Source: Actinophytocola algeriensis
GTDB taxonomy: Bacteria > Actinomycetota > Actinomycetes > Mycobacteriales > Pseudonocardiaceae
Direction of reading: 5' to 3'
Assembly (NCBI RefSeq): GCF_014203735.1
Contig: NZ_JACHJQ010000004.1
Span: 372,001 to 436,000, forward strand
DNA length: 64,000 bases
In this document: positions 31,717 to 39,400 of the stretch, in pieces
How the letters are laid out: each line of letters begins with the position of its first letter
How positions within the stretch are numbered: the stretch's first letter is position 1
Made by a program: the position numbers and the translations under genes
The notes under the pieces: generated by a model
Seen by the model: only the letters and a program-made list of their open reading frames with translations
Told to the model about the DNA's origin: nothing
Databases searched by the model: none

Positions 31717-32483
31717 CAACGCTCCTTCTGTACGGCACGGATGCCGTGGTACCAGCCGAGCACGCGCCGCTCGACGAGCCGGAACAGCAGCGCCAGGAGC
31801 ACACCCAGCAGCCCGAGCAGGAGCACGCCGCTCCACATCTGCGGGATCCGGAAGCCGTCCTTGAACTGGATGACCGTGAACCCGATGCCGCTCGACGCCG
31901 CGAACATCTCGCTGATGACCATCAGGATGATCCCGATCGACAGCGCCTGCCGGGCGCCCGCGACGATCTGCGGGCTCGCCGACCGGACCATCAGGTGCCA
32001 CACCCGCAGGCGCCCGCGGATCCGGTAGCTGCGGCACGTGTCGGTGAGCACCTCGTCGACCGCGCGCACACCCTCGACCGTGTTCAGCAGGATCGGCCAC
32101 AGGCATCCGCTGACGATCACCAGCACCTTCATCAGGTCGCCGATACCGGCCATCAGCATCAGGATCGGCACCAGCACCGGCGGCGGCACCGCGCGCAGGA
32201 ACTCCAGGAGCGGCTCGACGACCGCGCGCAGCGTGCGGTTCGCGCCGATGAGCATGCCCAACGCGATGCCCACGCACAGTGCCGCGGCGTAGCCGATCGC
32301 GAGGCGGGCGAGGCTCGGCAGGACGTCGTCGACCATGCGCGGCCCGAACCACGTCTCCGGGAACGTCTCGAGGATCCGGCGCAGCGGCGGGAAGTAGAAG
32401 TCGGTGCTGCCCGCGCTCGCGAACCACCACACCGCCAGCAGCACGACCGGCATGGTGACGGCGAGCAGGATGCGCTTGATCAC
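31716..32483 (-). CDS. ABC importer permease, SsuC/TauC-like
   Basis: A 255-residue permease with about six helices. The EAA-type cytoplasmic loop TCRSYRIRGRLRVWHLMVRSASPQIVAGARQALSIG is intact and carries the conserved G-x-x-x-x-x-x-x-P pattern in the relaxed form seen in TauC. Two permease genes in this operon suggest a heterodimeric channel. ATG at 32483 overlaps the end of the sister permease (ATGA). Confidence 0.88.
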   Translation of the reverse strand: MIKRILLAVTMPVVLLAVWWFASAGSTDFYFPPLRRILETFPETWFGPRMVDDVLPSLARLAIGYAAALCVGIALGMLIGANRTLRAVVEPLLEFLRAVPPPVLVPILMLMAGIGDLMKVLVIVSGCLWPILLNTVEGVRAVDEVLTDTCRSYRIRGRLRVWHLMVRSASPQIVAGARQALSIGIILMVISEMFAASSGIGFTVIQFKDGFRIPQMWSGVLLLGLLGVLLALLFRLVERRVLGWYHGIRAVQKER

Positions 32484-33250
32484 GCGGGCACCTGCACTTC
32501 CAGGCGCACCGACGGGTGCCAGGCCAGTGCCCTGCGTTCCGCCGCCCGCGTCAGCACGTTCGCGGCGACGCCGAACAGGCCGGTCACCACGATCAGCGCG
32601 TACATCATCGGCACCGCGCCGGACGTGCGTGCGCCTGCGATCTCCTGCCCGAGCCCCGGCGAGCCGATGACCAGCTCACCGGTGATGGTCAGGATCAGCG
32701 CGACGGTCGCCGCGAGCCGGATGCCGGTCACGACGTAGGGGAGCGCGGTCGGCCAGATCAGCCAGCGGATCCGCGCCCACCGGTTCAGGTGGTACGACCG
32801 CGCCGTGTCGGCGGCGACCGGGTCGATGTCCGCGACCCCGGCGAGCGTCTGGATCAGCACCTGCCAGAACGCCGCGTACACCACGAGGATCAGCGTCGCC
32901 TCGATCGTCGACCCGTACAGCACCACCACGAGCGGGATCAGCGCGACCGACGGGATCGGCCGCAGGAACTCGATGGTGGACGCGGTCGCCGCGCGCAGCA
33001 CCGGCACCGAGCCGATGAACACGCCGAGCACGACGCCCAGCGCGATCGCGATCACGAGGCCCAGCAACCAGGTGCGGAGCGTGTCGAGGACCGCGACCCA
33101 GAATTCGTCGCGCCGCAGTTGCTCCCCGAGCGTGGCGAGGATGTCGCTCGTCGGTGGCGCGTACCGGGCGGACACGAGCCCGGCCCGGGGCGCGATCTCC
33201 AGCAGGACACCGAAACCGACCAGCCCCGCGAGGCCGAGGAGCACTTTCAC
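32480..33250 (-). CDS. ABC importer permease, SsuC/TauC-like (second)
   Basis: A 256-residue permease with six helices. The N-terminal LGLAGLVGFGVLLEIAPRAGL is followed by APPTSDILATLGEQLRRDEFWVAVLDTLRTWLLGLVIAIALG, classical for SsuC-type proteins. The EAA loop is DTARSYHLNRWARIRWLIWPTALPYVVTGIRLA. GTG at 33250 overlaps the binding-protein stop (GTGA). It is only a distant paralogue of the permease at 31716-32483. Confidence 0.88.
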   Translation of the reverse strand: MKVLLGLAGLVGFGVLLEIAPRAGLVSARYAPPTSDILATLGEQLRRDEFWVAVLDTLRTWLLGLVIAIALGVVLGVFIGSVPVLRAATASTIEFLRPIPSVALIPLVVVLYGSTIEATLILVVYAAFWQVLIQTLAGVADIDPVAADTARSYHLNRWARIRWLIWPTALPYVVTGIRLAATVALILTITGELVIGSPGLGQEIAGARTSGAVPMMYALIVVTGLFGVAANVLTRAAERRALAWHPSVRLEVQVPA

Positions 33251-34209
33251 GGGAGCAGCGCGTTCAGGTCGGGGGTCTCCTTGAGCAGGCCGTCCTCGAC
33301 GGCGAGGTCGGCCATCGTCTCCAGCGAGTCCCGGTTGATGTCGCTCGGCCACTTCGGCAGCGTGAGCTTCTCGATCACCTCGGGCGCGATCTCGGTGTAG
33401 GTGCCGATGATCTGCCGCGCCTCGTCCGGGTGACTGTCCGCATAGGACAGTGACTCCTGCATGGCCTCGGTGAACCGCCGGACGAGATCCGGGTTCTCCG
33501 CCTGCAGCTGCCGCGAGGTGAAGTAGACGGCGACGGTCAGGTCGTCGGCCGCGTCGACGTAGCTGGAGGCGATCTTGCGCCCGCCCTCGGCGAGCACCGC
33601 CTGCTGGAACGGCTCGACCACGAACACCGCGTCCACCTGGCCGTTCGCCAGCGCGGCGGGCTGCTCGGGGAACGGCAGCGCCACGAACTTCACCTTCGAC
33701 GGGTCACCGCCCGCCTCGCGCACCGACGCGCGCACGGAGGTGTCGACGATGTTCTGCAGCGTGTTCGCCGCGACCGTCCTGCCCTCCAGGTCCTTCGCGG
33801 ACCTGATGGGGCTGTCCGCCTTCACCATCAGCCCGGCGAAGTCCTCGCCGTCCACACCCGTGGAGTTGTTGCCGTTGCTGACGACCTTCACCGGCAGCCC
33901 CTCGGACTGCGCGAGCAGCAGCGACACGACGTTGCTGAACCCGAACTGGTACTGCTCGCTGACGACCGCCGGCACGATCGCCGCGCCGCCCTCCGCCTGC
34001 GTCAGCTCGAGGTCGATGTCGAGCTCGGCGAAGAACCCCTTCTCCACGCCGAGGTAGATCGGCGCCACGTCGAGGATCGGGATGACACCCACCGTGACCT
34101 TGTCCGGTTCCCCCGGCGCCGCCGACCCGCCGTCAGCGCCGTCGCCGGCACCGCAGGCCGTGGCGAGGAGGGAGGTCGCGAGCAGGATCGCGGCGAGATG
34201 ACGTCGCAT
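33247..34209 (-). CDS. ABC importer substrate-binding lipoprotein, SsuA/NMT1-like
   Basis: A 320-residue periplasmic-type binding protein. ATG at 34209 starts a lipoprotein signal peptide MRRHLAAILLATSLLATAC, Cys-19 being the lipidation site. The mature part has VTVGVIPILDVAPIYLGVEKGFFAELDIDLELTQAEGGAAIVPAVVSEQYQFGFSNVVSLLLA, the NMT1/SsuA-like ligand-fold opening used for sulphonates, taurine, nitrate, thiamine precursors and aromatic acids. First gene of a six-gene operon, divergent from an IclR regulator with a perfect operator between. The ligand is not readable from the sequence; an aromatic compound is suggested by neighbours. Confidence 0.9.
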   Translation of the reverse strand: MRRHLAAILLATSLLATACGAGDGADGGSAAPGEPDKVTVGVIPILDVAPIYLGVEKGFFAELDIDLELTQAEGGAAIVPAVVSEQYQFGFSNVVSLLLAQSEGLPVKVVSNGNNSTGVDGEDFAGLMVKADSPIRSAKDLEGRTVAANTLQNIVDTSVRASVREAGGDPSKVKFVALPFPEQPAALANGQVDAVFVVEPFQQAVLAEGGRKIASSYVDAADDLTVAVYFTSRQLQAENPDLVRRFTEAMQESLSYADSHPDEARQIIGTYTEIAPEVIEKLTLPKWPSDINRDSLETMADLAVEDGLLKETPDLNALLP

Positions 34210-34277
34210 GGGCGCAACTCCGTTGTTCGAGGACCGCACGCTCGTTCTCCAGGTGAACCTAGAGCGCGGTCATTGTG

Positions 34278-34294
34278 AGGTCAACAGTTGACCT
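34278..34294. promoter_or_regulatory. Perfect operator dyad between the importer operon and the IclR gene
   Basis: AGGTCAAC-A-GTTGACCT, a 17-bp palindrome with 8-bp arms, is the only strong dyad in the 121-bp divergent region. It is a good candidate for the IclR-family regulator. Confidence 0.75.
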
Positions 34295-34330
34295 GCGTAC
34301 TATCGTGCGTCAGAAGAACGGGCGTTCGCT

Positions 34331-35125
34331 GTGCGTACAGGAGTGGCTGTGGCCGGTCGGGGTGCTGACTTCGTGCAGTCACTGGAGCGCGGGCTCGCCG
34401 TGATCCGTGCCTTCGACCACGAACACCCGGAGCTGACGCTGTCCGAGGTGGCCGTACGCACCGGCGTGACCCGTGCGGTCGCCCGCCGTTTCCTCCTCAC
34501 GCTGGCGACACTGGGTTACGTCCGCAGCGACGGCCGCTTCTTCTCGCTCACCGCGCGTGTTCTGGAGCTGGGATACGCGTACCTGTCGTCGCTGTCGCTG
34601 CCGGAGGTCGCGGAGTCGCACCTGGAGGCACTCGTCGCGGAGGTGAACGAGTCGTCGTCGGTCTCCGTTCTGGACGGACACGACGTCGTCTACGTGGCAC
34701 GCGTCCCGGTCAGCCGGATCATGACGGTGTCGATCAGCGTGGGCACGCGCTTCCCGGCGTACGTGACGTCGATGGGTCGCGTCCTGCTCGCGGGGATGCC
34801 GCCGGGGGAGCTGGAGGAGTACCTGACGGCGGTGCGGATGGAACCGCTCACCGCGCGGACCCTCACGTCGGCCGACGCACTGCGCGCGGAGATCGCGAAG
34901 GTGCGCGCACAGGGCTGGTCACTGGTGAACCAGGAACTGGAGGAAGGCCTGCGCGCACTGGCCGCCCCGGTCCGCGACCGCACCGGCAGGGTCGTGGCGG
35001 CGGTGAACGTCTCGGCCCACGCGAGCCGCACGTCCCTCGAAGCCATGCGCCGGGACCTGTTGCCGTCGTTGCTGAAAACGGCGGCTCTGATCGAAAGCGA
35101 CATCCCGGGCTCCCGCCGCCCGTAG
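34331..35125 (+). CDS. IclR-family transcriptional regulator, PcaR/PobR-like
   Basis: A 264-residue regulator. The N-terminal winged helix is VQSLERGLAVIRAFDHEHPELTLSEVAVRTGVTRAVARRFLLTLATLGYV (residues 15-64). The C-terminal effector domain contains VYVARVPVSRIMTVSISVGTRFPAYVTSMGRVLLAG and GWSLVNQELEEGLRALAAPVRD, the pattern of the protocatechuate/p-hydroxybenzoate subgroup (PcaR, PcaU, PobR). GTG at 34331 is assumed; GTG at 34343 is possible. The subgroup supports an aromatic acid or aldehyde as the inducer of the divergent operon. Confidence 0.9.
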   Translation: MRTGVAVAGRGADFVQSLERGLAVIRAFDHEHPELTLSEVAVRTGVTRAVARRFLLTLATLGYVRSDGRFFSLTARVLELGYAYLSSLSLPEVAESHLEALVAEVNESSSVSVLDGHDVVYVARVPVSRIMTVSISVGTRFPAYVTSMGRVLLAGMPPGELEEYLTAVRMEPLTARTLTSADALRAEIAKVRAQGWSLVNQELEEGLRALAAPVRDRTGRVVAAVNVSAHASRTSLEAMRRDLLPSLLKTAALIESDIPGSRRP

Positions 35126-35165
35126 CATCGGCTCGACTTGATCGTCTTTCTGGAACGAGCCACCC

Positions 35166-35690
35166 ATGCTGACCGACTTCCTGCGTGACCACTACTTCAC
35201 GACCGCCTGGTTCGGGCTGATGGCGTTCGTGTGGTTCGGGTGGTCGCAGGAGGACCCGCCGAAGCGGTGGCGGCCATGGCTGGGCGCGGGTTCCGTGCTC
35301 GGCCTCGGGTTCGCCGCCGGGTTCGGCGTGCTGACCGCGACCAACTGGGACCAGCCGACCGCGCTCGACGGCCGCTACGGGTGGTTCGGGGTCCTGGTCG
35401 CGGCCGAGGTCGCCGCCGCGGGGGTGGGATGCCTGGTGCTCGCGCGGCGGGGTGCGTCCCGGTGGATGGCCTGGTGGGTGGCGGTGGTCGTGGCGGCGCA
35501 CTTCCTGCCGCTGGCGCTGCTCCTGTCGGACCTCGGGATCGCGGTCGCCGGTGTTGTCCAGCTGGCCGCCCTCGGTGCCGTGGTGCCGCGGCTGCGCACC
35601 GCCGACACGACGACCAGCCGCCTCGTGGGCCCGGTCATGGGCGTGGTCCTGCTGGTGAGCGCGTCGATCGGTGCGCTCACCGCCGTCTAG
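35166..35690 (+). CDS. Membrane protein of unknown function ending in the MITE boundary
   Basis: A 174-residue protein with about five helices (TAWFGLMAFVWFGW, WLGAGSVLGLGFAAGFGVLTA, WFGVLVAAEVAAAGVGCLVLA, WWVAVVVAAHFLPLALLL and a final VVLLVSASIGALTAV). I do not recognise a named family. Forty bases separate it from the IclR gene. Its stop codon TAG (35688-35690) is part of the CTAG end of the 407-bp inverted-repeat element that follows, so the original C-terminus may have been slightly different before insertion. Confidence 0.7.
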   Translation: MLTDFLRDHYFTTAWFGLMAFVWFGWSQEDPPKRWRPWLGAGSVLGLGFAAGFGVLTATNWDQPTALDGRYGWFGVLVAAEVAAAGVGCLVLARRGASRWMAWWVAVVVAAHFLPLALLLSDLGIAVAGVVQLAALGAVVPRLRTADTTTSRLVGPVMGVVLLVSASIGALTAV

Positions 35691-35815
35691 TGCTGTGTCC
35701 ACTTACGTTGGCCGGGGTGGGTTCGTGGTTTGTCGCCGGACGTTCTCGCCGGGCGGGTTTGCCTCCGGCGGCTCCTCGCCGGAGGGGCAGGTCTCTGGGA
35801 TGGCAGGCAGCCTCG

Positions 35816-35843
35816 GGTGTGTGTGTGGGTGTGTGTGTGTGTG
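35816..35843. repeat. GT-rich simple repeat inside the MITE
   Basis: A run of GT dinucleotides with two interruptions, unusual in this roughly 70% GC genome; potential slipped-strand or Z-DNA-forming sequence. Confidence 0.8.
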
Positions 35844-35892
35844 GCTTGCGCCCCCCCGGCGCCTGTGCGCCCTCGCGACGTCCCGTTGTGCT

Positions 35893-36003
35893 GTGAAAGG
35901 CGCTTTCACGGCATTGGCCACGCTGCGAAGGGCGCTTTCAGGGCACTCAACGCCCTCAACGCGCTTTCACAGCGTCGGCGATGTCCTGAACGCGCCTTTC
36001 ACG
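35893..36003. repeat. Cluster of GTGAAAGGCGC-type hairpins inside the MITE
   Basis: GTGAAAG-GCG-CTTTCAC (35893-35909) is a perfect hairpin. Degenerate copies follow: AAGGGCGCTTTCAGGGC, GCGCTTTCACAGC and GCGCCTTTCACGGC. They are relatives of the repeats at 4457-4577 and 10243-10296. Confidence 0.8.
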
Positions 36004-36089
36004 GCATACCAGCCCCACCCCGGGTACGGCGATCACCGTCGGCTGGCCGAACCCGCCGCAGGACCCGGCAAACGTTGGTGGACACAGCA

Positions 36090-36392
36090 CTAGCTCGCCT
36101 TGCTGACGGTCCACTCCGCGGAGTGGGGCAGCAGGCCGGGGACGTCCTCGGTGAGGCGCGCGAAGTCGATCACCTGGCCGATGAGGCTCGCCGGGTCGTT
36201 CTCGATGGCCGCCCACGCCCTGGCGCGTTCCTGTTCGCTCGCGAAGCGGCCGTGGTCGAAGGCACGCCGTGCCGCGTTGCGCAGTGCGTCCAGGTCGTGG
36301 ACGACGACCGAGATCTCGGCCGCTATGTGGAACCGCCGGTCCCGCTGGCCTGCCATGGCCAGCACCTGGGAACGGCTCAACTCGTGGGTCAT
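36090..36392 (-). CDS. Small hypothetical protein ending in the MITE boundary
   Basis: A 100-residue soluble, helix-rich protein: MTHELSRSQVLAMAGQRD, then FHIAAEISVVVHDLDALRNAARRAFD and a C-terminal IGQVIDFARLTEDVPGLLPHSAEWTV. No known domain. ATG at 36392 with GGAG upstream. The stop TAG at 36090-36092 lies within the CTAG end of the inverted-repeat element, so the last residues may be insertion-derived. Codon usage is typical of the genome, which supports a real gene. Confidence 0.65.
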   Translation of the reverse strand: MTHELSRSQVLAMAGQRDRRFHIAAEISVVVHDLDALRNAARRAFDHGRFASEQERARAWAAIENDPASLIGQVIDFARLTEDVPGLLPHSAEWTVSKAS

Positions 36393-36466
36393 GGCTCCAT
36401 GGTGCGCCCGGAATAGCGGACTGACCAGGTGAAACAGCCCATTCCGGGTAAAGACCGGGGTACCCC

Positions 36467-39400
36467 TTAGGGGCGCGGGCGGATGTCCAGCGCACGCAAC
36501 CGGGACAGCAGCGCGGCCATCGTGCGGGGCTCGTCGGCGTAGAAGGCGGACTCGCGGATCCAGTGCAGGTGCCAGCCGCACCGTTCCAGGTCGCGCTGGG
36601 TGGCCAGGTCGCGTTCGTAGGCAGGCGCGCCCTGCCACGTGTCGCCCTCGCACAGCACGGCCAGCCTGGACTGCGCGCCGACCACCAGCAGGGACAGCCG
36701 CAGCCGCTCCACCGAGTGCGCCGGGACCACGCCGTAGCCGAGCGTGACCAGCCGGTGCGCCACCCGCTGCTCGAACAGCGAGTCGAACGGCTCCACCCGC
36801 ACGTCGGTGGGCACCGGCGCCGCGAGCGTGCCCTCGTCGTCCTGGGCCGCCATCACGCCGTAGCAGTGGTCGAGCAGCTGGAACCGCATGTCCTCCGGGT
36901 TCCCCAGCGCCGACAGCGGCACCGAGTGGAACACCTGCATCTGGTCCCGCGCCCGCGACGCCGCCACGTTGTACCGCTGTACGTACATCTCGCGGGTCAG
37001 CGGCATGAGCCGGTCGCCTGCGCCCGCCACCATCGACAGGAACATCACGTCCCGCTCGGCGCCCTGGAAGTCCGCCGAGTCGCCGCACTGCAGCTTCCGC
37101 GCGGCCCAGTCCTCCGGCGGGATCCGGTCGAGCAGCCTGCGTTCGATCGCTTTCGCCTGTGCCGCACCGAGGAGCGAGATCACGCCGAACGTCTTGCCGT
37201 CGTACCGCGGGTCGGCGAGGCACTTCTCCAGCTGCTCCACCACGGCCTCGACCTCGACCGCGTTGACCTTGTTCGTCGTGCCCTCCACGGTGCCGCCCAC
37301 GTTGACCGCGCGGATCGGCGGCAGCCGGTCGGCGCCGTACTGCCGCACCGGCACCAGCCTGATCCCGTCCGGTTCGTACGCCACCCGGTTGGAGAACCCG
37401 ATGATCTCCGGCACGCAGCGCCGGTGCTCGGTCAGCGTCAGCAGCCCGCGGTAGCGCATCTTGGCCTCGTCGAACAGGCTGCGCTGCGGGTCCTGCCACG
37501 CCGACCGGTACGGGTCGTCCGCGAGGTACTGGCCCGCGAGGTCCCGCAGCTGCTGCTGGTCGACACCCACGGCCGTCGGCGACACCTGCTTGTCGTCGCC
37601 GATCACGACCATGCGTGGCGCCAGGTACTGCAGGAACGTCGCCTCCAGGCCGGCCTGCGACGCCTCGTCCACGATCACCACGTCGAACATGTCGCGGCGG
37701 ATCTGCAGCTGCTCCGCGATCCGGTACACCGGCATGATCCACACCGGCACCGCGGGGCGGCACCGGTCCATCGCCTGCCGCACCTCGGCCCGGCGCTGCG
37801 CGGCGTACTTGCCGGTGCCCTTGCCGAGCCTGCGCACCAGGTACGCGTAGTGCTCCAGGTTCGCCCGCGCCTGCCCGGTGAGCCGGTCCGGCGACACCGC
37901 GTGCCGCCAGGCCCGGGTCGCGGCGAGGGTCTCGACCTCGCGGCGGATCCGTTCCTCGGTCAGCGCGATCTCCGCCTGCACGGCGTTGACGTCCGTCGCG
38001 CCGCGCGCCGCCACCCACGCACCGGCCGCGGCCCACACCCACGCGTCACCGAACGACGCGAGCTTCTCGCCCCACGCCGGCGGGTTCGCGGCGACCGCGG
38101 CCCGCAGGCGCGGCGGCACCCGGGAGCCCAGCTCGTCGCGGCGGGCCAGCATCGACCGGACGGTGACCAGCCGGGCCAGGCGCTGGTAGGCCGTGGCGTA
38201 CGCGGCCGGGTCGCGGTCCCGCACGGCCGCCAGCAACGCGGGCACGCACGGCGCCGCGTCCGCCCGTCCGGCCACTGTGGACACCGCGGCGGCCAGGCGG
38301 CGCAACGGGAGCGTGGCCGTGGTGTGCGCGTCGACGGCGGCCGCCACGTCGACCAGGTCGGCGTAGCGGCGGACCGCGTCCAGGTCCGTCCAGTCGGGAC
38401 GCGGCAACCCGGCCTCGGCGAACCGGTGCTGCTCGGCGTCGAGGGCCTCGCCCAGCCGCAGCACGCGGTGCAGCTGGTCCAGCTCGGTGCGATGCCACTC
38501 CACCCGTTCCGGCGCCGGGTCGTCCGGCAGCAACGGCACGCCGCCGGGCCAGGCGCGGTCCAGCGCCGTCAGCAGCTTCCGCAGCTGGGCCCAGCGGATG
38601 AACGCCAGCACCTTCGGCAGCGTGGTGGGCGGCAGGCCGTCGACCCGCACCACGTCGAAGAACGGTTGTGCCTGCTTGACCACCTTCGGCGTGAGCGCGC
38701 CGTACTTCGGCGAACCGTCGGGTCCCGTCCTGATCGTGCCGGTCTCGACGTGGGCGCGGACGCGTTCCGCGTGGGCGAGGAGCAGGTCGAGGTTGCCGTC
38801 CGCCGCCACCTCGGTGAGCGGCCCCAGGTCGCTGACGAGCTGCGCGGCGGGCAGGGTGAGCTGCCCGATCTGCTGCGCCCGCGAGTGCCACAGGCGCGCG
38901 CGGCCGGTCTGGATGTCGGCGAGCGCCTCGCGCATCCACGTCTCCCGGCGCCGCGCGAGGTCGTCTGCCTCGTCGGCCAGCTCCGACAGCCGCCTGCGCA
39001 GCTGCGCGCGGGCACCCGGCTCGATGCCGCGCACCGCGTCGAACGCGGGGTGCTGCTTGAGGTCCGCGTGCGCCGCCTCGATCTCCGCGGCGGCCCGTTC
39101 GGTGTCGGCGAACTCCGCGAACACCTGCGGCGCCGGTGCCGTGCCCAGCTCGACGAGTCGTTGCGCCGCTTCGGTTTCGTCCGCCAGCAGCGCGGTGTCG
39201 GTCAGCAGCCGGTGCCACTCGACGACGTCCTCGGTCGGCAGCGGCGGCGCGCTCTCCGGGGAGACGTCGGCGTGGTCGCGCAGCCAGCCGAACCTCGGTT
39301 CCTGGCGCAGCAGCTGGAGCGCGATCGCGGCGAGCGTGCCGCGGTAGCCGCCGTGGTCGTGCTCGCGCACCTCGTCGCGCCGGGCCGCGACGAGCTGGCC

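Larger units (their letters stand above)
35687..36093. mobile_element. MITE-like element, 407 bp, with about 32-bp terminal inverted repeats
   Basis: The left end CTAGTGCTGTGTCCAC (35687-35702) is repeated exactly, inverted, at the right end (36078-36093). The similarity continues inward for about 16 more bases (ACGTT and GCCGGG blocks), about 29 of 32 positions in all. TA dinucleotides flank GTGCTGTGTCC at both ends, compatible with IS630/Tc1-type target duplication. The interior has no transposase. It holds a GT-rich tract, the 33-bp block shared with 10.4 kb and several GTGAAAGGCGC hairpins. It is wedged between two convergent genes and supplies the stop codon of each. Confidence 0.85.

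Noticed and set aside
35703-35921. Short minus-strand frame in the MITE with AIPETCPSGEE, also seen at 10.4 kb
   Set aside because: The shared peptide simply reflects the shared 33-bp DNA repeat; in one copy it is followed by the GT tract (a His-Thr run), so coding is unlikely.
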